A DNA stretch of 64,000 bases from Amoebidium appalachense (GCA_963693365.1 CAVNZM010000001.1:13454001-13518000), one strand, 5' to 3'; shown: positions 27,250 through 50,001, numbered from the stretch's first letter. Program-made: numbers and translations. The notes: generated by a model not told the origin, from the letters alone.

Positions 27250-29551
27250 AGTATGCTATCTACTATATAGCACTGACTCTGATATTAGTGTTTGTTTTTT
27301 TCTTACTTGTCCAATATAATTTTTGGGTATTATGTATATATCTGTGAGTCTACCTCCACATGTACATTATTTGAGCGACTCGATACCAGTCGTCTCTTTG
27401 AGATATCTGCGATATCTCCTTTTCTGCATGAGCACATCAATAAAGTCATTATAAAAAAAATAATAGTCACAATGCAATATTACTTAGACTCTACATTATG
27501 TATGCACTTATGCCATACGGTACCGATACGCTAAAAGATTTCCAAGATCATGATTTGGAGATATACATTTTTGAAATTTCCTGTGATTCTGAGGTGATAG
27601 GGAGTCTGCATGCCTGGCTGGCACAAATTCCTTCCAAGTAATGTACATAGGCCTTGTATACGTTGAACGGTTGTCGTACATATTTTTTCTGTTCGAAAAC
27701 ATACAATGTACAAATACCTCTAATACTCACAAGTCTACTTTACATAAATACTAGAAGAAAAAAAACAAACAATAATCACTTGGCTTTTATGTAGCCTACT
27801 AGCCTCTTCGCGATATTTCCCGCAGTACTAGTGTTCGGTGGACCATGACAAAGGGGGGTTTACGCGCAATGTATTGCTTTGTTTCGTACTCGGTTTGTGC
27901 CTCCCTCAATCAGTATGTTTGGATTGTCGCCTGCTGTTTGTCGTATGGAGGAATTGTCTCTTCGTTTTTGTTTTCATTTAGTTAGGATAACTGATGGTCA
28001 CCCTCTTTATGCTTTCTTTCCCCCCCCCTCCCTCCATCCCTCTTCCCCCCCGATTCACCAACGCCACTTCTATCCGAGATCTTTCAACCTGATTCTTCCT
28101 CTCGCTATCTCACTCCCTCTTTCTTTTCTTTTCCTGTTTTTTCTGCCTTTTCGAGTTATTGCCATACGCAGTATATGTTTCTTTCTCGTTCTGATAGAGA
28201 AATTAAAGGTAAAACTCAGTCGGCATGTGTTATGTTTCTTAGGCAACACCGTACTGATCATTATCGCTTTTTGGGAGCTTTGGCAGGATACATCTCTCCT
28301 GCTGTACGTATGGATACCACCCTAGTAGATAAGTCTGTATGGTGCTCTGATGTTGATATTGCCTGGGAAGTTGTGCAGTGGCGTTGTAATTCTTGTTTCC
28401 ATCTCCGCTGGTGCCACTTTTGTGCTGAACTTTTTGATCGAAAGCATGTTGATAGGTGTGAGTTTTTATGTCGCGTTTTACCTCTTCCCTACGGGTGTCT
28501 GCTACACTGGCTGGCAATGTGAACACTTTAGACTTTTTGTTGAACTCTGTTGGTCGTCACATTGAGTATTTATATGATTTTCACACAGTGTTCAGGTATC
28601 TCAGTATGCACTTGTTACTGGATAACTCGTGAAGTTTTTATTGTCTTCTCAGTATGCGGGGGTTACACACTTTATATATTGCGTGGACACTGCCGGAGGC
28701 CCAGCCACATTCGACGGCCTACTGCGTTTTCCAGCGCAGCCAATCAAATGCATCCAGTGACATATGTGTATGTACATGCTAGCGCCGTCCATACTTGCAT
28801 ATCTTTCCGTCGAATAAATCCAGTCAAAAGAAAAAATTTTATTGCCAACGGATCGACAAAGGTGTAAATATTTCAGTTTCTGCCAGTGGGCGGACTGACT
28901 GCCCCAACAAGAGCCAAGGGGCCTCAGAAGATTCTTCAAAATAGTTCCGTTGGCAAAACTGTTTGTTTACCCTGGCAGCTTGGTAACAGAAGATGGTTCT
29001 TAGGCTAGATTTATTTTTCGTGGCTAGTGATCGTGAACTAGGGAGCTAGGACATCTTTTGGACACCATCTTAGTACCCCCAATTGCAAATATATAGAGGT
29101 GCATGTTTCATTTTGAACATCATAAAACCCGGAGCAGACCAGATCTACAGGGGTAAGGATTATCGGGTAATTATAGTGGGTGTGGGAGCTGTATAGAAGA
29201 AATTCAGCGAATATGAGAGTGTTAATCGTGCGTGGGCTGCCACCAGTGTGAGTGGGCGGCAGCACTGTGACCATGGGTGACACGTAAGTGCCTTTGTGTG
29301 GTGTCTGCGTGTGTGTGTGTGGGGATGGGGGGGTGGGGGGAGGGGGGAGGAGGGGGAGGTGTGAGTGGGTGAGTGAGTGAGTGAGTGAGTGAACGAGTGT
29401 GTGAGTGAACGTGTGTGTGTGTGTGTGTGTGTCTGTGTGTGTGTGTGTGTGTGTGTGCATGTGCGTGTCACGGTGCGTGCGTGTGTGTGCGCACGCGCGC
29501 GCCCCACGCGCGCGCGTGTGTGTGTGTGTGTGTGTGTGTGCGTGTGTGTGT

Positions 29552-29611
<60 letters not shown>

Positions 29612-30128
29612 AGGGGATGGGGGTGGTTGGGTGGTTGGGTGTTGGTGGTTATGTGGGTGAGTAAGGGGGTGGAAGGGGCTGCCGGGGCGTGTGTTTTGTT
29701 TGTCATGTGTGTCTTTTTGTGTGTGTGGGTGTGCGTTGTTTTGTTTTTGTGCTTGTGTGTGTGAATCTATGTATCCCAACAGATTTGTGTGGGTGTGTCC
29801 GTGGTTCCTAAGTCGGGTGTGAATAAGTCCACGTTTTTGATGTGTGCATGGGTTTGTTTCCTTCATGCCAGTGTCTGCTTCTGCAGAATTTTGTGTTAAG
29901 TATTGGTGTGTGGTTGCCTGTGTGTGCCTGGTAAGCCTGTGTGCGCACGTGTGTGCACACCAGCGGCTATGCACTTTCATGTTTTTGGTGTATGCACATC
30001 ATGTGTTCGTGTGTGTGCTTGTGTGCACGTTGGTGGGTGCATGAAGAGTGGTCGAAGTTAAGCTTGCATCATAGTGAGGTTGGGGGAAAGGGTAGGGGAG
30101 ATCTTGTCTACTGTCTGCTGTCGTTTTC
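27250..30128. other. Unassigned region between LINE and GPCR gene
   Basis: 27250-27870 is AT-rich unique sequence. 27879-28560 has overlapping open frames on the plus strand (see separate entry). A CCAAT box lies at 28740. 29300-29640 is GT/GC-rich alternating sequence that gives only repeat ORFs on either strand. 29640-30128 is GT-rich without clear coding. The region may include the receptor promoter. Confidence 0.4.
28175..28522 (+). CDS. Uncharacterised ORF, 115 aa, possible gene relic
   Basis: Open frame from ATG 28175 to TGA 28522 in non-repetitive DNA. The sequence has a Cys/His/Trp-rich middle (WSCDVD-like context: VQWRCNSCFHLRWCHFCAEL) that could bind metal as CxxC...H...CxxC. An overlapping frame at 27879-28325 reads 148 codons with hydrophobic segments. 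No family is recognised and no splice structure supports either, so one of them may be chance or a mobile-element relic next to the LINE. Confidence 0.2.
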   Translation: MFLSRSDREIKGKTQSACVMFLRQHRTDHYRFLGALAGYISPAVRMDTTLVDKSVWCSDVDIAWEVVQWRCNSCFHLRWCHFCAELFDRKHVDRCEFLCRVLPLPYGCLLHWLAM

Positions 30129-40900
<10,772 letters not shown>

Positions 40901-40969
40901 GTGGGAAAGGGTTGTGTGGGTGGGTGGGTGGATGGGTATGTGGGTGCGTGCGTGCGTGCGTGCGTGTTT

Positions 40970-41058
<89 letters not shown>

Positions 41059-41297
41059 ACAAATGCGTGTTGGTTTGTGTGCGTGAAGATAGGTGGGAAA
41101 AGCGCATGAATGAAGGGGGGGGGGGGGGGGGGAGGGGGGAGGGTTGAATGGGGATATGGCATGAAGGAGTGTGGAGGGGGTTTATATGATAGACTCGTTG
41201 GGTGGTGCACACGCGCAGGCAGTGAAAGATCTCGTCAATTGATTTGAATATACCCGCACATAATTTAGTAAGCAGGCGCACAGGCGCGCGTGGTCTC

Positions 41298-41331
<34 letters not shown>

Positions 41332-42263
41332 TGCACACACACACGAATAATGCGCGTGGGCTGTTGTGTTTCTTTAAATTTTGCGCAACGTTATGGTACC
41401 GGTGGGCATGCAGCTGTCGTAAATCTGAAATTTACACATTGAGGGTTGTATAGTGAACGTGGCATGCAAGAAGACGTTTCGAAAAAGCTGAAATTTCCGA
41501 GAATTCTGGTATAGGGGGATGAGAATTCTCTACTTATTTAGTAGGTGCCTGATTATGTAGTCGCGATCGAATCTTCGTTTCCGTAGGTGACCGTCAAATA
41601 TATCCTGTATAACCTTGTCGTTTATTTATAAACGCTAGGAAATTTGCCATGATGCGCGCAACGCAGTTAGGAATGTGTTTTGGCATCTGGAAGATATACT
41701 TTTTCCATCTAAAGTCGATAAAGTATCATAGACAAATATATAATATCTAAGTTATCTCGTTCGCCTATTTTTTTGGCATGCTTTCCCTTTAGAGTTTGAA
41801 TGCACCAATTGACTCTTGTAATAATATTGTATTGCCCGTGCGTAGCTGTACATGTGTGCTATCTCTGCCTGGTATACGGTTTGGGAGCGTTGGTGAACGC
41901 TCGCGCCTGGATGCAATAAACCTGTGTTGCTTATTAAAGCTTTAAAGGTCTGTGAAGGCTCAAAGTCTGGGGTTCTTGTACTCAAAATTAATGCAAATTC
42001 GAATATCATCTATGAAAAGACCGTGCTCATTGGCACCCCCTCAAATCAGCCGCTATATAATATTACTCTTAAAGGCGATCTGATGCAAATTCGCTGAGAA
42101 CATGTTTGCTGAACCAATCGCGTCCCATGGAATTGCCACCATATAAGGCTAATCACGTGATGTGTAACCTCTAAGTCAGAACGGTCGATCACGTCTTGTC
42201 CTTCAATCTTCAGGAATTTTTGTGTTACTACTTGGTTTTTTATTATTCTATTTCTTCATGTCG

Positions 42264-42320
<57 letters not shown>

Positions 42321-42819
42321 TGTGTGTTTGTGTGTCAGGGTTGGGCTGGGGTTGGCCAGCTTAACCGTATTGTCCTTTGGCCAATCGTAACGTTAACGGA
42401 CAGTTTCTTAATCGTAACGGGGGGGTTCTTGGGGATCTGCAAGCCCAGCTAAAAACGCCCCTCCAGTCACAAAACTCAAAATACGCGTTTTTACAAATTA
42501 AGTATTGCAAAATTACAAGCCCTGGACACTTGATGGGGTTCGATATTGCTCATGAGAAGCCCTGTAGATATGTTCTTAAACAGAAATATTGAAAAAAATA
42601 GGTACAGTTAGATATTTGGGGGCCTTAATGCGTTTATAATGCTATACATCTGTACGAAAGCTGTTACGACGGCACCCTAACCTTATTCGTATCGGGGTCT
42701 TTCGTTAATCGTAATTACGACGATTTTTTTTCGTAATCCCCCCCTGGTGTGTGTGTGCGTCTGTGTGTGTGTACGTGTGTGCGCGCGCGTGTACATGTGT
42801 TTGAGTGTGTGTTTGTGTG

Positions 42820-42898
<79 letters not shown>

Positions 42899-44050
42899 TG
42901 TGTGTGTGCGTGTGTGCGTGTGTGCGTGTGTGCGTGTGTGTGTGTCTGTGCGTGTGTGTGTGTGTGTGTGCATGTGTGCGTGTGTGCGTGCGCACGTGTG
43001 CGTGTGTGCGTGTGTGCGTGTGTGTGCGTTTGTGTACATGTGTGACAACTGTGTGAGCGCATACATGTTTGGGTGTGTGTGTCCATGCGTACATGTATGG
43101 CATGGTGTGCCGCGCGTGCGGTGCCGGTGTGCAGTGCCACGTGTAACAACTTGAAACGTATGATGGCACGACTCGACGCTACAACCTCGTCGTGCTCAAG
43201 CCGTGGCTGGCACCAGGTTGGTTCCAGTTTTGCACTCCAACCTCAGCACCCCTCTGTTTTCCAGGCAGGAAGCTTCGGTTCCGGAAGTCATGCCGTGTAT
43301 TTGCCGGATCTAATATACAACCTTCTGCCTCAGACTGAAAGGCGCGCGCCGCGGCCGTGCGAAGGCAACTGGTCATGGAAGACCTGCCGTTTTGGGAATA
43401 TTCAAAAGAACCTTCCTTTTATGGTAGGTGTCGTGGCAGTTGTCGCCGCATGCCAGACTCCTCCTTGTTTGGGTGTCTCAACATTTTCACAACTATATTC
43501 TCACAGTTTTAAGTTGTTTTAACAAAAGTTTAAAAAAACTGCCATGTATAGTATAGATAACAAAAAAAAAAAGCAAGATAAAATTTTATAAAACAGACAA
43601 ACTTCTAATCTTTAATGTGCTAAGCATACATCATTATTATTCTCCTTACAAGCAGCTACAGGCCCATTTCAATGAATTTAACTGATTCAAGTTGTCGCAT
43701 ACAGTTGAAATTTTGTCCATGCAGAGACCCCCTAAGTGTAGCAGGTCACGTACGTTGCTTCCATGGCAGGAGGCTCTGTGCAGTGACGGCCATTTGAAAA
43801 GGCCTCTTTTAGGAGCGACAAACCACCAGAAAAACATAATGGAAATAACTAAATTAGTTAGGCAGTATAAATGTACAACTGATATTTGTTTATCTAGCTG
43901 AAATACAATACAAGTACTATGCATATTACACGCATGCATGCCATCGGATGAAACTTTGGCGGGCAGCTGCAGCAAGACACTGTAGATCTGGATAATGACG
44001 TAACGTTGTGTGATTGCACCAATCAGATATTTCAAAACTATATGAGTTAT
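40901..44050. other. Intergenic region, no firm gene
   Basis: (GT)n at 40973-41056, 42266-42317 and 42819-42897, GT/GC-rich sequence to 43060, otherwise unique. 41350-42250 is AT-balanced unique sequence without coding signal but with promoter-like motifs near 42,100. 43143-43420 shows an open frame (RMMARLDATTSSCSSRG onward, to a donor-like ATG/GTAGGT at 43422) and a second reading in which CCAG at 43261-43264 could be an acceptor; I recognise no family. A 69-codon ORF at 43692-43901 is also unassigned. Confidence 0.4.
42081..42165. promoter_or_regulatory. Cluster of promoter-like motifs: octamer, CCAAT, CArG, E-box
   Basis: In 85 bp of unique sequence: ATGCAAAT (about 42083), ACCAATCG (about 42114), a perfect CArG box CCATATAAGG at 42139-42148 and TCACGTGA at about 42154. 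The nearest downstream plus-strand gene is cofilin, 2.1 kb away; an undetected gene may lie closer. Motif clustering only, no proof of function. Confidence 0.3.
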
Positions 44051-44116
44051 GATTGGTGTATTTATTGAAACCTGCCAAATATGGCGTAACTGCAACGGCC
44101 CTTCCAGGTATATAAA
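43997..44116 (+). promoter_or_regulatory. Cofilin A promoter: CRE-like, CCAAT, CArG and TATA boxes
   Basis: Upstream of the ATG at 44229: TGACGTAA at 43997, CCAAT at 44019, ATTGG at 44052, a perfect CArG box CCAAATATGG at 44075-44084 and TATATAAA at 44109-44116. The TATA box is 113 bp before the ATG, leaving room for a short 5' leader. CArG boxes bind SRF, which in animals controls actin-cytoskeleton genes including cofilin; that SRF acts here is inference. Confidence 0.6.
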
Positions 44117-44228
44117 GGAGTGCCTGCCAGCACGATCAATCAGTCCGATCCAGTTCCCACTGTTCCGCATCCAGCCACACAAGTTCAATTTGCCTCCTCG
44201 CTCACTCGGTTGAATCCAGTTCTTCAAA

Positions 44229-45072
44229 ATGGTAAGTAACAATGTCCTTTTACGCCTCCTATACTATTGCCCAAGCCTGCACAAGCGCTTATTACGAAGC
44301 TAGATGACGTGCACGGTCCCCCAGCCACACGGCCGCGCGCGGGCTACGTATCTTTGCAAGTTATTAGCTGGAAAACGCGCACGCCAGGCTGGAGGCTGAA
44401 CTGTAGCTATACGTATAAATATTCTACATGCTGTTAGCTCGAGCCCCTCGAGGTATCAAAGAGCAGGGTCTTACGTGAACTCAACCGGGCCATATGCATG
44501 ATAATGATGGTCACGTGCACGGTGATCTTGCCTCAAGCATATCAATGCAAGTCGTTGTACGTATACATGTACATGTGTACACGTTCTCCTGCACATGTTT
44601 GCATCGATGTATTTATGAAAACACGTATTTTGGGTTCTGACTCTGGTACATACCCTCACAGGTCTCCGGTGTTTCCGTGAATGACAACGTCGTCACAAAG
44701 TACGGCGATATCAAGCTTGGCCACAAGCACAAGTACATGATCATGCAGATCAGCAACGACTTTAAGCAGATCATCGTGACCAAGACCGCCGAGCCCTCCG
44801 CCACCTATGACGACTTCCTTAAGGAGCTCCCGCCCACAGAGTGCCGCTATGCCGTTTATGACTTCGACTTTGAGCTGAAGGACGGTGGAAAGCGCAACAA
44901 GCTCATCTTCGTCGTGTGGGCACCCAAGGATGCCACGATCAAGCACAAGATGTTGGTATGTGCTTTTGTACAGCTTTAACTAACAATGGCCCAGCTGCTG
45001 TTGCCATGTGTGTGTGTGCTGCATAGGTCATCAAGAAGAAGGCTAGGGAAATGGAAATTCGGGGAGACAGGG

Positions 45073-45109
<37 letters not shown>

Positions 45110-45730
45110 GGGGGGGGGGGGGGGGGAGGGATAGAAGCTTGTACGCTATAGCTAATGGGTACTGGAGTAAGACCCGGTCCCGGTTTGAACGCAACCCCTA
45201 GCTAGAGTACTGTCGGTGCTGGGTGGAAGACGGTAGTTCCCCCTGAGGGCCCCTAGGGGTACCTCCGGGAACGACACGGGATTAAATAAAAAAAATAAAA
45301 AAAGGGTTGAACGCAACACAAAGTTAAAAACTTATCACACAGGCCTGCAGGCGTCGACAAGGTCTCATACTACGGTTAACGTTGTGCATGCACTTATTGA
45401 TGGTGTTTGTCTTTGCTCTAACTAGGATTTTGATATGGGTATGTCAATATAGTATCATGATACTAGTACATGGTTTCCAGTATGATGCATTGCATACCAC
45501 ACGATGTGCACTTCATTTTATCACGGCAACTTAACTAAGTAGTGTTGAGGTGTTTTTATGGAATACATAGTTTAGCCCATTGGTATACTGATGTTGCTGG
45601 TGACCTGCAGACCGCGTCCAGCAAGGATGCTCTCCGAAAGAAGCTCGTCGGTATCTCCACAGAGATCCAAGCGACAGGTGCCGACGAGATCGACTACAAG
45701 GAGGTTCTCCTCAAGGCCGGTGGCGACTAA
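44229..45730 (+). CDS. ADF/cofilin, copy A, three exons, 138 aa
   Basis: Exons 44229-44231 (the ATG alone), 44662-44955 and 45611-45730, all phase 0. The protein starts MVSGVSVNDNVVTKYGDIKL and keeps the ADF-H hallmarks: Ser3 (phosphorylation site that blocks actin binding), LGHKHKYMIMQI, TYDDFLKELP, CRYAVYDFDFE, KLIFVVWAP and the long actin-binding helix from HKML to LRKKLVG, ending STEIQATGADEIDYKEVLLK. It severs and depolymerises actin filaments in the cytoplasm. Length matches typical cofilins. The intron after the ATG is a known feature of many cofilin genes. A converging paralogue lies at 51473-50002. Exon 3 differs from the paralogue by five synonymous changes only, whereas exon 2 differs at about 21 of 98 residues. 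A possible AATAAA lies at 46200-46205. Confidence 0.95.
44956..45610 (+). other. Cofilin A intron 2 with a small retroposed insert
   Basis: Includes a G run at 45078-45125, the A-tailed insert at 45196-45306, then unique sequence. The last 30 bp before exon 3 match the corresponding intron end of copy B. Confidence 0.7.
45185..45317 (+). mobile_element. Short A-tailed retroposon with target-site duplication
   Basis: An 11-bp direct repeat TTGAACGCAAC (45185-45195 and 45307-45317; 13 of 14 positions match if extended left) flanks about 110 bp that start CCCTAGCTAGAG and end in a TAAATAAAAAAAATAAAAAAA-type tail. This is the mark of target-primed reverse transcription by a LINE. The insert is either a SINE or the truncated 3' end of a LINE. 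Its body does not match the LINE at 25.4-27.2 kb by eye. Confidence 0.65.
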
Positions 45731-45903
45731 ACTACTCTTCAGAATGACGGCAGTTGTGTGCACTCGTATATTATCTCGTGTAATGGGTTTAAACTTGAGC
45801 TCTTGAAAATCTTTAGGAGCTTTGAGGGGGCCAATGTTCGTGGTTATGCGTAAGTGTTGTGTGATGTGCACCCCGAGTACTACTGTGCTTTGCCCTTTTC
45901 CTC

Positions 45904-46056
<153 letters not shown>

Positions 46057-46266
46057 TTCTTTTTTTTTTTTGAGTTTTCTAAGTCGTGGTGAAGGAACAG
46101 AAGCCGGGCTTTCAAGTTTTTGTGTGTTGTGTTGTTTATAATGCTGTGACCAGAAAAAACCGAGCGGTGTGCAGTCGTGAAGTATCGACCGTGGAACTGA
46201 ATAAAGATGTGGTTAGGGCCGATTCTGCCGGAATTCAATGGGCTGGTGTGTCTCTATGTCTGTGTG

Positions 46267-46386
<120 letters not shown>

Positions 46387-46597
46387 GATTGGATATCATG
46401 TGTGTGTGTGATTGTGTGTCTGTGTGTGTCTGTGTGTGTTGTGTTTGTGTGTGTGTGTGTGTGTGAACATCATGTGTGTTGATTGTATGTCTGTGTGTCT
46501 GTGTGTGTTGTGTGGATGTGTGGGTGCTTGTGTGCATGCTTGCGTGCGTGTGCGCGCGCGCCTGTGTGTGTGTGTGCGTGTGCGTGCGCGCGCGTGC

Positions 46598-46645
<48 letters not shown>

Positions 46646-46720
46646 CACGATGTGTGTGTTTGGGTTCTGGATTCAATGTGTCTTCTTCTTCTTCTTCTTC
46701 TTCTTCTTCTTTTTTTGGGT

Positions 46721-46757
<37 letters not shown>

Positions 46758-46937
46758 ACAGGGGGGAACAGACAGCACATGAGCGCTGCATTCAAAATGC
46801 ATGCGCAAAAACTGAAAACTGACCAAACTTCTATAATAAAATAAGTGCATGAGCATTCATTTTTTTTTATGTAATGGTGGTTGTGTTGGCCCTGGTGGTG
46901 GTGGTGGTTGGTGTGTGTGTGTGTGCGGCAGCGGGTG

Positions 46938-46973
<36 letters not shown>

Positions 46974-47130
46974 GGGGGGGGGGGGGGGGGAAAGGAGAGA
47001 GGAAGCTTGGTGAGAGGGGGTGGGGTGGGGTGGGGGGGAGGGGGGGCCTGAGAAATCGTGTACAAAGGGGACAGTGGGAGAGGGACAAGGAGGCGGCTCA
47101 CCACCCCCCCAGCAGCCACCACCGGTGGGG

Positions 47131-47744
47131 TCACCACCAGGACACAAGTGCACGGCCCACCCGGCTGACCTGCCGAGCCCACCCACTCCCCGTAGGCTCA
47201 CCTACACTGACTTGGTGCCCCAGGCCACCTATGACGAGTGGCAGCAGCAAATCAACCTGCTCCCCCCAGACCAACCGATCACCGTTTACACGGACGGCAG
47301 CCTCACCCACCCGGGCAGGAGGACAGCCCAGGCCGGAGCCGGGGCTGTGCTGGACACCACGGACCGAAAGCACCACCAGTGACGGCCAAGACCAGGCTCC
47401 ACACGGCCCTATCATCCACCCAGGCCGAACTCACAGGGGTACTACTAGCCCTCCTACTCACCCCCACAACCATCCCCATCCACATCAAGCTCGACAACCT
47501 TGGAGTAGTCGACCGATGGGGGGCCAATATGGACCCCACCACACCCCCTCGACGGAAGCTAAAATTCCCCCACGTAGTGGAATGGGCTCATGTACGAGAC
47601 CAACTCTCCCTACGGCAACCAGGCTCGGTACAAGTATCGAGGGTGAAGGGGCACCAATCCAACACCAAACGGTACGGTCAACGGAATAACGAGGCAGACA
47701 AGGCAGCCAATGCAGGAAGGGCCCTCCCCCCCTCCCCCCCCCCC
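47131..47744 (+). pseudogene. Frameshifted RNase H fragment of a retrotransposon
   Basis: One frame reads LTYTDLVPQATYDEWQQQIN and ITVYTDGSLTHPG (first catalytic Asp of RNase H) and stops at 47382. The next frame continues LHTALSSTQAELTGVLLALL (catalytic Glu), IKLDNLGVVDRW (Asp) and VSRVKGHQSNTKRYGQRNNE followed by ADKAANAG, the typical RNase HI C-terminal motif. The shift falls near 47370-47385. An RNase H domain of this kind occurs at the C-terminus of several LINE polyproteins. Nothing upstream encodes RT, so this is a truncated and broken copy. The nearby LINE at 25.4-27.2 kb lacks RNase H and is a different family. Confidence 0.7.
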
Positions 47745-48113
47745 CCTACCTCCGGCCCCAGGAAGGGGGAAGGTGGGATCATGGATGGGACCCGATGCGA
47801 GGGTGAATTGGTAGCGGGAAAGGTGGATGCTTGTTTCTGTCTGTAATACTATCCCTCTGCTATTATAATCGCTTTCTTTCTTCCTTATCCTCTCTTTCTT
47901 TCCTTCCCCTAAGGCTTTCCCCCCCCCGCCCCCCCTATCTCTCTCCCCCCACCCTCTCTCTCTCTCTCTCTCTGAGATTCTATATATATATATATCTCTC
48001 CTAGGCTATCCCCCCCCTCCCCCCCTCCCCCCCCCCCCTCCTCCCCCGGATCTCGCTCTCGCGTGCACAAATGCTTGATCGCCCACTCCATTGCTCAGAC
48101 TCTTTGCCCTCCC

Positions 48114-48161
<48 letters not shown>

Positions 48162-48264
48162 CCCCCCCCCCCCCCCCCCCCCGCCGCCCCCCCTCCTCCC
48201 CCTCCCCCTTCTCCCCCTTCTCTCCATTATCAGATTCTCTCTTCGAGTCTCTCTCCCTCGCAGA

Positions 48265-48297
<33 letters not shown>

Positions 48298-48474
48298 TCC
48301 CGTCTCTCTCTCCCTATCTCTCTCTCCCGGGCCCCCCCGCCCCCTCCCCTGTCTGTTGCTTTCTCTCTCTCCCGGAATTCTCCCTTTCCGAGACTCGCCC
48401 TCCCTCTGTGTGTGTCGTGTGTGTGTGTGTGTGTGTGTGTGTTTTGGTGGTGGTGGTGGTGGTGGTGCTGGGGG

Positions 48475-48522
<48 letters not shown>

Positions 48523-48873
48523 TATGCTTTTTTTTCCTTATAACCCGGCGCAGATATTGATTATTGTTGGCACAGCGAGGCCCTACATCTACTATGTAAT
48601 TAGCCTGTTTGTGAAGTGTCGTAGTTCTCAGCAGACATTCTGCCCGGGATAAAAAAAAAGGAAAAAGAAATAAAGAACTCCCGAGGAGAGCCCCGGAAAA
48701 AGAGATGTGGCCATGGTCACGTGCACCGTGGCCGAGGGTCATCGTGGTGTGTGCGTGTGTTGACATGTGCAGCAAGTACGTACATGCGTTTGTGTATGTG
48801 GTGTCGCCGCATCAAAAGCAATCGATATCTCCAATCTCTGGCCTGTCTCTTACGAAACTGCATAGGGAGGGCG

Positions 48874-48918
<45 letters not shown>

Positions 48919-49189
48919 AGTTCGTGATAGAGTAGGAAGCACGGTGTTACACACGGGAGGCAGTTCGTGACCGAGTATGAGCACGCATTCATGACACAGA
49001 CAAGAAATGCCGTTTTTGTAAAGCACACACAACTTTCAGAGCTACCGTGACCTGACCTGACCGGCTCCTCCAACCTCCGTCTGTTCGTAAGAACAACTAC
49101 TCCAGCACAGTATTCCTATATCTAAATTCGAAAGCTGGCTCCAGCCCCTTGAGGTAATGTCCCATTAAAAAGGAGGCCATGGCAGCACA

Positions 49190-49275
49190 AAGAGCATGCA
49201 ATATAAAGCAGAATCCATCCTCATGGGGGCCCCACGTTAGCCACAGTCGTACTTGAGCCGAGTTTCGACCAATTC
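49190..49275 (-). mobile_element. C-tailed dispersed element, 5' part
   Basis: On the minus strand begins GGTCGAAACTCGG as in the copy at 32790, then GTGGGGCCCCCATGAGGATG and a GCATGCTCTTTGTG block; the 3' half with the C run is missing. Confidence 0.6.
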
Positions 49276-49400
49276 ACCTCCGGAGGAGAAGGAGGGGTGG
49301 GACTGGGAAGGGAAGGGGCGGCGGACAACACAAGGCAGGAGTGCAAACCACAAACAGCATGCATAATACACATAAAACACAGAGCCAGGGGTTTTTGTGT

Positions 49401-49431
<31 letters not shown>

Positions 49432-49436
49432 GGGGG

Positions 49437-49588
49437 TTTGGGTTTGAATGCGGAACACGGTACGAGGTACGCATACACGATGAGAAGCAAAGTGAAGGAC
49501 ACATGCAAAGGCAAACATCCAAGTATGCAATATCAGCATTGCGCACAGTATGCGTCATAAGCAGAGCCCATCCTCATCGAGGGCCCAA
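49437..49588 (-). mobile_element. C-tailed dispersed element, copy
   Basis: Minus strand reads GATGACTTGGGCCCTCGATG, GGATGGGCTCTGCTTATGAC, GTTTGCCTTTGCATGTGTCC, TCATCGTGTATGCGTACC and GTTCCGCATTCAAACC, followed by a C run and (CA)n. Confidence 0.75.
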
Positions 49589-49602
49589 GTCATCGTGAGT
49601 GT

Positions 49603-49634
<32 letters not shown>

Positions 49635-49765
49635 TAAGTGCATAAGTGCGCCTCCACCATCACAATTAAGCTTTCCCCATGCCTCACGTAACTTACCCCC
49701 CCCCCCCCCCCCAGCGCAGCCTCAACAGAAACATCAACCCATAAAACAATTGGTCCTGCAAGATA

Positions 49766-49771
49766 TTTATT
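49766..49771 (-). terminator. Possible polyadenylation signal of cofilin B
   Basis: AATAAA on the minus strand about 230 bp after the cofilin B stop codon, in unique sequence. No other canonical hexamer lies closer. Confidence 0.35.
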
Positions 49772-50001
49772 CACCTTCAGTCTTTAAGCCCACAACCAGT
49801 TGCTTTCCTTTCGTCTCTACATCAAAGACATGAAGACAAAAAAGCATTCCGCGCCTTATCACGAAGGCAGAATACTCGAAAGAAAGTAACTCGGGACACT
49901 CAACGTAACACTAGCAAGCCAAACATTGGCCCTTTTTAATTTCTTTTCATACAAAAGATAATATACGAGTGCACACATCTGCCGTCATTCTGAAGAGTAG
50001 T

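Larger units (their letters stand above)
47745..50001. other. Intergenic region between the two cofilin genes
   Basis: CT-rich and C-rich sequence at 47870-48370 with C runs of up to 44 (48115-48158), (GT)n and GGT repeats at 48410-48470, G runs at 48478-48520 and 48878-48917, and two minus-strand copies of the C-tailed element (49190-49275 and 49437-49588). 48540-48870 and 48920-49190 are unique sequence without coding signal. Confidence 0.6.

Noticed and set aside
43692-43901. 69-codon ORF as a gene
   Set aside because: Short, no family resemblance, and positioned just upstream of the cofilin promoter; it is within the range expected by chance.
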